Numbered from the stretch's first letter, positions 45,692 to 54,325 are shown. The stretch is 64,000 nt of DNA from Pseudomonas chlororaphis (GCF_001921865.1 NZ_MSCT01000020.1:434001-498000), one strand, 5' to 3'. Notes: generated by a model from the sequence alone, not told the origin. Numbers and translations: made by a program.

Positions 45692-47097
45692 TGCTCGGCA
45701 GCACCCTGCTGCTGACCCTGGCGACCCTCGCCGGGCTGGTCGCCGGCTTCGCCCGCGAATGGCTGCTGGTGGCGGCCTGGGGCGCGGGCAACCGCAGCGA
45801 TGCGTTCCTGGTCGCGGTGTTCATTCCCGAAGCCCTGCGCATGACCCTGGCCGCCGGTATCCTCGCGGCCGCGGCGCTGCCGCTCTATCAGCAGCGCGAC
45901 GCCCAGCGCCAGCGCTCCTGGCTGGCAGGGCTGAGTCCGCAGTTGCTGGGCCTGGGCCTGGGCTTGTATGTCCTGCTGGCGGTGAGTGCGTCGCTGTGGG
46001 TCCGCCTGATCGGCCCCGGGCTCGACAACGCCGCCCAGGCCGAAGCCGCCGCCAACCTGCGCAGCCTGGCGGCCTGCATTCCCGGCCTGCTGTTGCATGC
46101 GCTGTTCAGCATCCCGCTGCACGCTCGGCAACGGTTTGTCCTGCCGGGGCTGGGCTCGCTGCTGTTCAACCTGCCGCCGGTGCTCTACCTGTTTTTCTAC
46201 GGCCGGGCGAGCCAGAGCTCCGAATTGGCGCTGGCGTTCTTTCTCGGCAGCCTGTTGATGTGCCTGTCGCTGGTCCCGGCGATCTGGCAAATCGGCTGGC
46301 GCCCCTGGCAAGTGCGCGGCGACGCCGGGGCCGGTCGGGAACTGCTCGGGCGCCTCGGCCCGCTGCTGACCAGCAACCTGGCCAGCCAGGGCCTGGCGCT
46401 GGTGGAGCGGCTGGTCGCCAGTTACCTGGGCGAAGGCGCGGTGACCTGGGTCAACCTGGCGCGCAAACTGATCAACCTGCCGTTGATTGCCCTGATGAGC
46501 CTGAACCAGGTCCTGCTCGGCCTGATGAGCGGCAAGTCCGACGACCAGCGCCTCGGGCTGCTACACCGCGGGCTCGACGCCGCGACCCTGCTGAGCCTGC
46601 CGGCCGCCTTCGGCCTGGTCGGCGCCAGCCCGGCGCTGATCCATTGGCTGCTGCCCGTCCAGAGCGCCGACGGGCCGCTGCCGGCGCTGCTCGGCTGGTT
46701 CGCCACTTCGCTGGTGTTCGGCGCCTGGAATGCCATGCTCGCGCGTTACGCCTACGCCGCCAGCGATACTCGCACGCCGCTGCATTGCGAACTGCTCGGC
46801 AGCCTGCTCAACGCCTTGCTGCTGGCCGGCCTGCCGTCGCTCCTGGGCTTGACCGCGATCCCCCTGGCGGCCCTCGGCGGGGTGATCCTGACCAACCTGC
46901 TGCTGATGCAGCGCCAACAATTGCTCGCCCTGATCGGCTGGCCGCTGCGCTGGGCCTTAAGTGCAGTGCTGCTGGCCGGCGCGGCGCTGTTGCTGCATCC
47001 GCTGCTCAATATCTGGCTGCAACTGGGGCTCAGCAGCATCGCCGGGCTGCTCCTGCTGATCGCATTGGGCCTCTGGCTGAAACCCTGGAGAACCTGA
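45691..47097 (+). CDS. pslK: MurJ-like lipid flippase (PslK)
   Basis: A 468-residue membrane protein with 12-14 hydrophobic segments of the MVF/MurJ-like superfamily, expected to flip the lipid-linked oligosaccharide to the periplasmic face. Motifs include an early AGFAREWLLVAAWGAGNRSDAF, PGLLLHALFSIPLHARQRF and NLASQGLALVERLVASYLGEGAV. It is last in the operon; no pslL-type acyltransferase follows. A small stem with no T-run overlaps its stop. Confidence 0.88.
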   Translation: MLGSTLLLTLATLAGLVAGFAREWLLVAAWGAGNRSDAFLVAVFIPEALRMTLAAGILAAAALPLYQQRDAQRQRSWLAGLSPQLLGLGLGLYVLLAVSASLWVRLIGPGLDNAAQAEAAANLRSLAACIPGLLLHALFSIPLHARQRFVLPGLGSLLFNLPPVLYLFFYGRASQSSELALAFFLGSLLMCLSLVPAIWQIGWRPWQVRGDAGAGRELLGRLGPLLTSNLASQGLALVERLVASYLGEGAVTWVNLARKLINLPLIALMSLNQVLLGLMSGKSDDQRLGLLHRGLDAATLLSLPAAFGLVGASPALIHWLLPVQSADGPLPALLGWFATSLVFGAWNAMLARYAYAASDTRTPLHCELLGSLLNALLLAGLPSLLGLTAIPLAALGGVILTNLLLMQRQQLLALIGWPLRWALSAVLLAGAALLLHPLLNIWLQLGLSSIAGLLLLIALGLWLKPWRT

Positions 47098-47114
47098 ACC
47101 CCGTCGGTGCGGGG

Positions 47115-47147
47115 TTGACCTGATGTCACACTTATCCGTTATAAGTG
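47115..47147 (+). promoter_or_regulatory. Promoter candidate with overlapping inverted repeat upstream of the DUF1780 gene
   Basis: TTGACC (47115-47120) is followed by GTTATA (47138-47143, 17 bp spacing). A perfect inverted repeat CACTTAT-CCGTT-ATAAGTG (47129-47135 and 47141-47147) covers the -10 region, where a repressor would block it. Confidence 0.4.
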
Positions 47148-47214
47148 CAGTCAGCCCTCGCCGACCCGGCAGTGTGTATTTCTAGGATCAGCGTCTGGAC
47201 GCTAAGCTTGGACT

Positions 47215-47844
47215 ATGGATGACTCAGATTACCTGCGCCTGCTCACCATTCAGGCCGAACAAGCCAACGCGTTCCTGTCCAATGCGCGCAAATGGGAGCG
47301 TGAGCGTTGGGTCTGCCAGCGCCTGCTGCAAGGCTTGAACATCCCCTACCGTGCCGACGAATTCACGCCGGCCGGGCAAGAGCCGCCGGACGTCCTGTTT
47401 CGCGAGGCCAGCTTCGAGGTGTTCTTCGTGCTGGATGAGGGCCGGCGCCTCAACGACGAGTGGCGCGACGAGTTGCAACGCCGTCGCAGTGCCTTCTCCC
47501 TCAGCCAGCTGGTACGGCGCGAGGCCAAGCCCAAGCGCATTCCTGCCAACGAGTTGCTGCTCAGGCTCGCCCCGACCCTGCGCAAGAAGGCCCACAACTA
47601 CAAGGAACGCGGCATGGACCTGGGGGAGCTGGACATCATCGCCTTCGCCAGCCTCAAGCGCGAAGTGCTGGACCTCAACAGCCATTTCCCGCCACCGACC
47701 GAATACCTGCGCCAGGGGTGGCGCTCGTTGTCGCTGGTCGGGCCGACCTTCGCCCGCGTGCTGTTCGCCCACCCCGACGCGCCGGACTTCCTGCGCAGCA
47801 ACCTGGGGCGCAGCATCCTCTTCGACGTCGGTATCAGCCTGTGA
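47215..47844 (+). CDS. DUF1780 domain protein
   Basis: A 209-residue cytosolic protein of the DUF1780 family, whose structure is distantly endonuclease-like but whose function is not established. It is basic in the middle (RREAKPKRIP) and has WERERWVCQRLLQGLNI near the N-terminus. In other pseudomonads the gene sits close to the yacG group and ndh; here the psl operon separates it from them. It has its own promoter candidate. Confidence 0.82.
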   Translation: MDDSDYLRLLTIQAEQANAFLSNARKWERERWVCQRLLQGLNIPYRADEFTPAGQEPPDVLFREASFEVFFVLDEGRRLNDEWRDELQRRRSAFSLSQLVRREAKPKRIPANELLLRLAPTLRKKAHNYKERGMDLGELDIIAFASLKREVLDLNSHFPPPTEYLRQGWRSLSLVGPTFARVLFAHPDAPDFLRSNLGRSILFDVGISL

Positions 47845-48033
47845 ACCGGCCCTGTCCGCCCACCTCGCGGATATGGCGCAATCGACCTGTGAATGATACA
47901 AAACGCACTCATTCGCCTGGATGGCGGGGTGGGCGGCGAGCCCTCGCAAGCGCACGGCTATGCTCCTTTCAATGCCGGACAACCTGACTGTAACGTTCAT
48001 ACCTTTCGCAACGTCTACCTGACGAGGCTTTTT

Positions 48034-48207
48034 ATGACCAGCCGCCTGAACCCTGACGACCAGCGCCATGTCGAAGAATACCTGCAACTGGCCCAACACC
48101 GAGTCGAGCGCCGGCCCTTCCGGCCGTGGATGCTCCTGGTGGTGGTACTGGCGATCACCATTGGCCTGGGCCTGCTGAGCCGATTTATCAGTTACTTGAC
48201 GCTATGA
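48034..48207 (+). CDS. DUF3094 small membrane protein
   Basis: A 57-residue protein with an acidic/basic N-terminus (NPDDQRHVEEYLQ) and one C-terminal membrane segment (about 33-52). It matches the DUF3094 family by its short length, N-terminal motif and position before ndh. ATG 48034 follows GAGG at good distance; an open frame from 47893 has no support. No function is known. Confidence 0.8.
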   Translation: MTSRLNPDDQRHVEEYLQLAQHRVERRPFRPWMLLVVVLAITIGLGLLSRFISYLTL

Positions 48208-48267
48208 GCCGCCTCGCGCTCGCTCGGGTAACCGTACCGATTTCTTTTAGCCTTGCGAGATATCCCC

Positions 48268-49566
48268 ATGACTCATCGTATTGTCATCGTTGGCGGCGGC
48301 GCCGGCGGTCTGGAGTTGGCTACCCGTCTGGGTAAGACTCTGGGCAAGCGTGGCACCGCCAGTGTGATGCTGGTCGACGCGAACCTGACCCATATCTGGA
48401 AGCCCCTGTTGCACGAGGTGGCCGCCGGGTCGCTGAACTCTTCCGAAGACGAACTCAACTATGTCGCCCAAGCCAAATGGAACCACTTCGAGTTCCAGCT
48501 GGGCCGCATGAGCGGGCTCGATCGCCAGCAGAAGAAAATCCAGCTGGCCGCCACCTACGACGAAAACGGCGTGGAACTGCTGCCGGCCCGCGAGCTGGGC
48601 TACGACACCCTGGTGCTCGCCGTGGGCAGCACCACCAACGACTTCGGCACCCAGGGCGCGGCCCAGCACTGCCTGTTCCTCGACACCCGCAAACAGGCCG
48701 AGCGTTTCCACCAGCAACTGCTCAACCACTACCTGCGGGCCCATGCCGGACAGGCTGATGTGGTGGAGCAGATCAGCGTGGCGATCGTCGGCGCCGGCGC
48801 CACCGGCGTCGAGCTGGCCGCCGAGCTGCACAACGCCGCCCATGAACTGGCGGCCTACGGCCTGGACCGGATCAAGCCGGAAAACATGCACATCACCCTG
48901 ATCGAGGCCGGCCCACGGGTACTGCCGGCCCTGCCGGAACGGATTGGCGGCCCGGTGCACAAGACCCTGGAGAAACTCGGGGTCCGGGTGATGACCAATG
49001 CCGCGGTCAGCGAAGTGACCGCCGACAGCCTGCTCACCGCCGACGGCCAGGTAATTCCGGCCAGCCTGAAAGTCTGGGCCGCAGGGATTCGCGCGCCGGG
49101 CTTCCTCAAGGACATCGACGGCCTGGAAACCAACCGGATCAACCAGCTGCAGGTACTGCCGACCTTGCAGACCACTCGCGACGAGAACATTTTCGCCTTC
49201 GGCGACTGCGCCGCCTGCCCGCAACCGGGTACCGACCGCAACGTTCCGCCACGGGCCCAGGCGGCTCACCAACAGGCCTCGCTGCTGGCCAAATCGCTGA
49301 GGCTGCGCCTCGAAGGCAAGGCCCTGCCGCAATACAAATACACCGACTACGGCTCACTGATCTCGCTGTCGCGTTTCTCGGCCGTGGGCAACCTGATGGG
49401 TAACCTGACCGGCAGCGTGATGCTCGAAGGCTGGCTGGCGCGGATGTTCTACGTCTCGCTGTACCGCATGCACCAGATGGCGCTCTACGGCCCGTTCCGC
49501 ACCGCCATGCTAATGCTCGGCAGCCGGATCGGCCGCGGCACCGAGCCACGGCTCAAGTTGCACTGA
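48268..49566 (+). CDS. ndh: Type II NADH:quinone dehydrogenase
   Basis: A 432-residue membrane-associated flavoprotein that passes electrons from NADH to quinone without pumping protons. It has two dinucleotide folds: FAD site VIVGGGAGGLELA near residues 6-18 and NADH site AIVGAGATGVELA near 172-184; the quinone-site AAHQQA and the C-terminal membrane-binding helices are present. ATG 48268 with GAGAT upstream is preferred over a TTG at 48253. A clear terminator follows. Confidence 0.95.
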   Translation: MTHRIVIVGGGAGGLELATRLGKTLGKRGTASVMLVDANLTHIWKPLLHEVAAGSLNSSEDELNYVAQAKWNHFEFQLGRMSGLDRQQKKIQLAATYDENGVELLPARELGYDTLVLAVGSTTNDFGTQGAAQHCLFLDTRKQAERFHQQLLNHYLRAHAGQADVVEQISVAIVGAGATGVELAAELHNAAHELAAYGLDRIKPENMHITLIEAGPRVLPALPERIGGPVHKTLEKLGVRVMTNAAVSEVTADSLLTADGQVIPASLKVWAAGIRAPGFLKDIDGLETNRINQLQVLPTLQTTRDENIFAFGDCAACPQPGTDRNVPPRAQAAHQQASLLAKSLRLRLEGKALPQYKYTDYGSLISLSRFSAVGNLMGNLTGSVMLEGWLARMFYVSLYRMHQMALYGPFRTAMLMLGSRIGRGTEPRLKLH

Positions 49567-49589
49567 GCCATCGACGCCAGAACAGAATG

Positions 49590-49614
49590 CCCCGGGAGAC
49601 CGGGGTATTTTTTT
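49590..49614 (+). terminator. Terminator of ndh
   Basis: A CCCCGG (49590-49595) and CCGGGG (49600-49605) stem with a GAGA loop is followed by a T-rich tract TATTTTTTT. Confidence 0.88.
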
Positions 49615-49710
49615 GCCTGTTCGTTGTCCGCTCAAGACTCGGTGAGCCACTAGGAACCTCAGAACACACCGTATTTCACTGCCAGAGATCAAGACGACTC
49701 AAGCCACAGA

Positions 49711-49798
49711 GTTTTCTACATATTCCCAAGAGAAAACCAGCCAACTTTCAGGATTCTGCAAATCTGAAAGTGCAACTATTGTCGGACAAACCGACAAT
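49711..49798. repeat. Three consecutive inverted repeats
   Basis: GTTTTCT/AGAAAAC (49711-49717 and 49731-49737), ACTTTCAG/CTGAAAGT (49744-49751 and 49764-49771) and ATTGTCGG/CCGACAAT (49778-49785 and 49791-49798) are all perfect and are separated by exactly six bases each time. They could be a structured RNA or protein-binding sites. Confidence 0.6.
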
Positions 49799-50118
49799 TT
49801 AAGACGGGTAAATCCAAACAGCCAACTCATTAGCCCGCCCAATCCATCCTCGCTCGACAACCATAAGCCGCAGCAACTAAAAAAGTTAACCCCCCTCCTC
49901 ACCAACAATCTTATCTAGTTGCGAAGCGCATTTATAAACAAGCCAAAATCAATATAAGAATGCATTTACCCCTCCCATAGAGCGGCTTTCAACCCCAAAA
50001 ACAAAAACCATAAAATATTGATAAATATACTTCTTTACATGGATTCTTCAGCCACAAAGGAAAAAATCCCCACATTAACTCTTACAAAACCTGCAAAACC
50101 CAGGAAAGCTCTATAGCA

Positions 50119-50220
50119 CTTTAAGAATCTTCTTATTGATACAAATACCAAAAATAAATTAGCAAGACTCCCAGCCACATAAAAGTCTTAGAACCTTTAA
50201 GAATCTTCTCATTGTCACAA
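50119..50220 (+). promoter_or_regulatory. Duplicated RcsB-box-like operator plus -35 elements of the fimbrial operon
   Basis: Two 26-bp copies (50119-50144 and 50195-50220, 23 of 26 identical, 76 bp apart) each contain a palindrome: TAAGAA-TC-TTCTTA at 50122-50135 (perfect) and TAAGAA-TC-TTCTCA at 50198-50211 (one mismatch). Each abuts a -35-like hexamer: TTGATA (50136) and TTGTCA (50212-50217). A -10-like CAGAAT at 50236-50241 is 18 bp after the second. The palindrome resembles the RcsB box of enterobacteria (TAAGAATATTCTTA type). Confidence 0.6.
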
Positions 50221-50272
50221 CTAACAGTGAAATATCAGAATCGTACCCCCAACTCTTAGCAGGTACTAAGCA

Positions 50273-50887
50273 ATGTCCAAACTTCTCAAAAGTCTTCTTC
50301 CACTGGCTATCGTGGGAGCGGTTAGTACTTCCGCCACCGCAGCAGACGGCACCATCAACTTCACCGGCGAAATCATCGCGGCGTCCTGCAAAATCGCCGG
50401 CGCCCCAGGCACCGGCGTAACAGGGGGCGCAGGCGCACAAGTCATCGACGTCTCGCTCGGCAAAGTCAGTAGTGAGTCCCTCAGCGGTACCAGCGGTAGT
50501 GGCATCGTCGCGGGCAAGAACATCAACCTGAACCTGGACTGCGGCCAGACCGGTACCGGCCTGACCACCGTCAAGCTGCAGTTCGACCCCTCTTCCGGCA
50601 CCGGCCTCGATCCGAAGAAAAACGCCCTGCTGAAAATCACCGGCACTGCCGAGGGTGTTGGTATCGGCCTCTACAACTCCGACAACAAATTGCTGGACCT
50701 ATCGGCGAACGAAACCTTTGACGCCCCACTGGTGAAGACAGAAACAAAGCCACAAGAAGGGCAAAACCCAGCTGAGTACAGCTACAGCGCCAAGCTCAAC
50801 CTGCGCGCGGGTTTTGTAGCTAACGGCGCGCCCATCAAAGCAGGCAATGCCGTCGGCACCCTGCCGTTTACCTTGACCTACGAGTAA
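50273..50887 (+). CDS. Chaperone-usher fimbrial major subunit
   Basis: A 204-residue secreted pilin with a Sec signal peptide (cleavage after TSATA, about residue 23). The subunit fold lacks its last strand, as usual, and has C39 and C90 for the conserved disulfide, a donor-strand-like N-terminal DGTINFTGEI, and the C-terminal LPFTLTYE with the penultimate tyrosine recognised by the chaperone. It is first in a three-gene operon behind the long regulated leader. It is the only pilin-like subunit in the set. Confidence 0.9.
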   Translation: MSKLLKSLLPLAIVGAVSTSATAADGTINFTGEIIAASCKIAGAPGTGVTGGAGAQVIDVSLGKVSSESLSGTSGSGIVAGKNINLNLDCGQTGTGLTTVKLQFDPSSGTGLDPKKNALLKITGTAEGVGIGLYNSDNKLLDLSANETFDAPLVKTETKPQEGQNPAEYSYSAKLNLRAGFVANGAPIKAGNAVGTLPFTLTYE

Positions 50888-50938
50888 TCCGCCATACCGG
50901 GAGGGGCCTGGCCCCCTCCCTCTAACCTGGAGCCGCCT

Positions 50939-51664
50939 ATGAAAGCTTCGCCATTAGCCTGTATCGCGCTGCTGGTAACCACGACGCTCTTCGCATCGAC
51001 GTCCAATGCGGGGATCACCCTGGACGGTACGCGCGTCGTCTTTTCCGCACCGAGCAAGGAAGCCTCCATCATCGTCAAAAACCAGGCCTCGACGGACATC
51101 ATGGTCCAGTCCTGGGTCGAAGCAGACCAGAAGAGCCTGTCGGATGATGTACCGTTTGCCATCACCCCCCCTCTCGTACGCCTGGGAGGCCAGAAACAGC
51201 AAGTCTTGCGCATCCTCTATCAGGGCCAGGGCCTGCCTACGGACAAGGAGTCGGTGTTCTGGCTGGCCGTACAGGAAATTCCGCAGAAAGCCAAAGACGA
51301 GAACGCCCTGCAGATCGCCATCCGCCAACGGATAAAACTGTTCTATCGCCCAGCCGGCCTGACCGAAAAAGCCGCTGACGCCGCCAAAAGCCTGCAGTGG
51401 AAACTGGCACGGCAAGGCGACAAGACAGAGCTTGCCGTGACCAACCCTTCGGCATTTCACGTGTCCTTCGCCGGCAGCAAAGTGACGCTGCGCAGCGGAA
51501 AAGGCGCCTACACCGCTCCAGCCGAAATGCTGGCGCCAGGCGCAACGCGAATGTTTGCCGTGAAAGGCGCGCCAGGCAGCGCACTCGGCGCAGCCACAGT
51601 GGAGTTCGACAGCATCAACGATTACGGCGGCCTGGACCGGATCACCAGCACGCTTTCCAACTGA
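50939..51664 (+). CDS. Periplasmic fimbrial chaperone (PapD family)
   Basis: A 241-residue chaperone with a Sec signal (about 1-24) and two Ig-like domains. Typical motifs are TPPLVRLGGQKQQVLRILY near residues 76-94, KESVFWLAVQEIP (family KESLFWLNVKEIP-like) near 103-115, and RIKLFYRP. It caps the exposed groove of the subunit and delivers it to the usher. It starts 51 nt after the subunit gene. There is no second chaperone, unlike in CupB-type clusters. Confidence 0.92.
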   Translation: MKASPLACIALLVTTTLFASTSNAGITLDGTRVVFSAPSKEASIIVKNQASTDIMVQSWVEADQKSLSDDVPFAITPPLVRLGGQKQQVLRILYQGQGLPTDKESVFWLAVQEIPQKAKDENALQIAIRQRIKLFYRPAGLTEKAADAAKSLQWKLARQGDKTELAVTNPSAFHVSFAGSKVTLRSGKGAYTAPAEMLAPGATRMFAVKGAPGSALGAATVEFDSINDYGGLDRITSTLSN

Positions 51665-51774
51665 CGAAAGCCTGTTCGCCACTCGCATCGCGTCTTGATG
51701 CACGCAGTTTCTTCACCCGAATTTCTATCATGTCACCGCCATGGATGCCCGATGCGTGACAGAAGGGGCTCCGT

Positions 51775-54267
51775 ATGTCCGTTTTTCAAAAAAAGCTCAG
51801 CAACAGGATCAGCCGGCACCTGTGGGCAACCTGTCTCATGACCCTGGGGCTGACTTCGGAACTGTCCGCGACGGAGCTCGAGTTCAACGACACCTTCCTG
51901 CAAATGAATGGTGCCCCGATAGATCTCAAGTACTTCGAGCAGGGCAACGCCATTCCGCCAGGAACCTACAGTGTCGACCTCTACCTGAACCAGATGCTGA
52001 TCAAGCGCCAGGACATCGCCTTCAGCGCCGACGCCCGGGGCCAGGTCAAACCGGTCGTCTCGCTCGGCCTGTTGAAGGAGCTCGGCGTCGACACCCAGAA
52101 AGCCCAGAAAGAAGGCCTCATCGCCGCGGATATCGACAATGAAACACCGGTGGATGTCCCGGCGCAGATTGAGGGCAGCGAAATCGCCTTCGACTCCACC
52201 AGCCTGATACTGCAATTCAGCATTCCGCAAGCCTATGTCAAACGTGTTTCGCGGGGCTACGTCGACCCCTCGGTCTGGGATAACGGTATTACCGCGTTCT
52301 ACAGCGACTACCAGGCCAACTTCAACCGCAACAACAGCCGGGGCGTGAAGAGCGACTACCACTACCTGGGCCTTCGCAACGGCTTCAACCTCGGCGGCTG
52401 GCGCTTTCGCAATGACTCCGCGCTGACCGGTGGCAACGGCAGCGCCAGCACCTTCAAAAGCAACCGCAACTATGTGGAGCGCGATATCGTGCGCCTGAAA
52501 GGAAAACTCTCCCTGGGCGAGCTGTACACCCCCGGCGAGATCTTTGACAGCGTACGTTTTCGCGGGGCGCAGATTGCCTCGGACATCGGCATGCTGCCGG
52601 ACAACGAAATCGGCTACGCGCCGGTCATCCGCGGGATCGCCGAAACCAACGCCACCGTCGAAGTGCGGCAAGGCGGCTATGTGATTTACTCCGCCGCCGT
52701 GCCGCCGGGCGCTTTCGAGTTCACCGACATTTACCCCAGTGGCTCCAACGGCGACCTGCAAATCAAGATCATCGAGGCCGACGGCCGGGTACGCGAATAC
52801 CAGCAATCTTATGCCTACCAACCCGTCATGACCCGCCGCGGCAACCTGCGCTACAGCCTTACCAGCGGCGAGTACAGCTCCGACGGCCGCCCCTCGCCGA
52901 AGTTCACCCAGGGCACCCTGGTCTACGGCCTGACGGATAACATCACCAGCTACGGCGGCGCACTTGTCGGCCAGGGCTATCACGCGATCAACCTCGGGGC
53001 CGGGGTGAACTCGGGCCTAGGCGGTATTTCGATGGACATCACCAGCAGTGAATCCAAGGCGCCGAGCCGCAAAGTCGCAAAGGGTCACAGTGCGCGGCTT
53101 CTGTACTCCAAGACCCTGTCGGCGACCAATACCACCTTCACCATGGCCGCCTACCGCTACTCCACGGAAGGCTACCGCAGCCTCAGTCAGCACGTGGACG
53201 ATCTTCTGTATCGGGATCGCGCCGGCTACGGCATACAGAAAAGCCGCCTCGACCTCAACGTCAACCAGAACCTGTCACAGCGCTCGTCGCTGTACCTGAG
53301 CATGGGCGAGACCAGTTACTGGAGAACCCAGGGCCGCACCCGCAACTGGCAGGTCGGTTTCAGCAGCAGCATCTCGGACGTCAGCTACAGCCTGGCGGTT
53401 GCCCGAACCCAGGGCGACCAGATGAGCCGTGGCTCGGATACCCAACTGACCGCGACGCTCAGCATGCCGATCGGCAAGTCGGGCAGCTCACACCGCCTCA
53501 GCAGCAACGCTGTGTCTTCCCAAAATGGCGACACCAGCATAAACAGCAGCGTATCGGGCTATCTGGACGACAAGCAGACTGTCAACTACCTGGCCCAGGC
53601 CAACCACAGCAAACTCAGTGGCACCAACACCGGTGTCGGACTGGGTTGGGACACCCCATCCGCCAAACTGACCGCCAACTACAGTCAGGGCCGCGACGAC
53701 AAACACCTTGACTTGAACGCGTCAGGTTCAGTCGTGGTGCACAGCGGGGGCGTCACTCTGGGCCAGCCTCTGGGCGAAACCTTCGGCCTATTGGAAATAC
53801 CGGATGTCAACAACGCCGGGGTCTCTGGCTGGAACGCCGTGCGTACCGACCGCAAAGGGTATGCCGTGGTGCCTTATATGCAGCCATATCGCTATAACTG
53901 GATAGACCTGGATACCCAAACCCTGGGAACCGATACCGAGGTCGCCGAAACCTCCAAGGTCCTGGTGCCTACCCGCGGCGCTATCGTCAAGGCGAGCTAC
54001 GCCGCGCAGAGCGGGCGCCGCCTGCAGTTCGAGCTGCAAGCCGACCAGGGTGGCCGCATTCCCTTTGGCGCCCAGGGCTACGACGACCAGGGCAAACTGC
54101 TGGGCATGGTGGACAACCTTTCGCGCCTGCTGGTTTTCGGCGTTCCCGACCAGGGAAAACTGGAAGTACGCTGGGCCCAAGGCAGCTGCACCGTCGACTA
54201 CAAGCTGGAACCGGCCAAGAAAGAACTGGCCTACGAACGCGTACAAATCCCCTGCCGCGCCTCATGA
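51775..54267 (+). CDS. Outer-membrane fimbrial usher (FimD/PapC family)
   Basis: An 830-residue assembly platform and pore. A signal peptide (to about residue 32, TSELSA) is followed by the N-terminal chaperone-subunit binding domain (LEFNDTFLQMNG, VDLYLNQ), the beta barrel with middle plug (RGAQIASDIGMLPDN, then GFEFTDIYPSGSNGDL-like AFEFTDIYPSGSNGDLQI), and the C-terminal domain ending with LEVRWAQGSCTVDYKL, with the conserved late cysteines. The gap of 110 nt before it has no gene. No tip-adhesin gene follows. Confidence 0.93.
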   Translation: MSVFQKKLSNRISRHLWATCLMTLGLTSELSATELEFNDTFLQMNGAPIDLKYFEQGNAIPPGTYSVDLYLNQMLIKRQDIAFSADARGQVKPVVSLGLLKELGVDTQKAQKEGLIAADIDNETPVDVPAQIEGSEIAFDSTSLILQFSIPQAYVKRVSRGYVDPSVWDNGITAFYSDYQANFNRNNSRGVKSDYHYLGLRNGFNLGGWRFRNDSALTGGNGSASTFKSNRNYVERDIVRLKGKLSLGELYTPGEIFDSVRFRGAQIASDIGMLPDNEIGYAPVIRGIAETNATVEVRQGGYVIYSAAVPPGAFEFTDIYPSGSNGDLQIKIIEADGRVREYQQSYAYQPVMTRRGNLRYSLTSGEYSSDGRPSPKFTQGTLVYGLTDNITSYGGALVGQGYHAINLGAGVNSGLGGISMDITSSESKAPSRKVAKGHSARLLYSKTLSATNTTFTMAAYRYSTEGYRSLSQHVDDLLYRDRAGYGIQKSRLDLNVNQNLSQRSSLYLSMGETSYWRTQGRTRNWQVGFSSSISDVSYSLAVARTQGDQMSRGSDTQLTATLSMPIGKSGSSHRLSSNAVSSQNGDTSINSSVSGYLDDKQTVNYLAQANHSKLSGTNTGVGLGWDTPSAKLTANYSQGRDDKHLDLNASGSVVVHSGGVTLGQPLGETFGLLEIPDVNNAGVSGWNAVRTDRKGYAVVPYMQPYRYNWIDLDTQTLGTDTEVAETSKVLVPTRGAIVKASYAAQSGRRLQFELQADQGGRIPFGAQGYDDQGKLLGMVDNLSRLLVFGVPDQGKLEVRWAQGSCTVDYKLEPAKKELAYERVQIPCRAS

Positions 54268-54274
54268 GCAGCGC

Positions 54275-54325
54275 CAGCACTCTTTCACTCAGTGCATCCC
54301 GAGCACACTGATTGAAAGAGTGCTG
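54275..54325 (+). terminator. Large imperfect hairpin after the fimbrial operon
   Basis: CAGCACTCTTTCA (54275-54287) pairs perfectly with TGAAAGAGTGCTG (54313-54325), and inner CTCAGTG/CACACTGA pairs extend the stem. A poor T-rich tail follows, so it is a probable but weak terminator. Confidence 0.5.

Larger units (their letters stand above)
49615..50272 (+). other. Long AT-rich leader of the fimbrial operon
   Basis: About 650 bp without a credible gene and much richer in A+T than the rest of the window, a composition seen at H-NS/MvaT-silenced horizontally acquired DNA. It contains three evenly spaced inverted repeats (49711-49798) and two copies of a palindromic box next to a -35-like element (50119-50220), listed separately. 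Confidence 0.7.
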
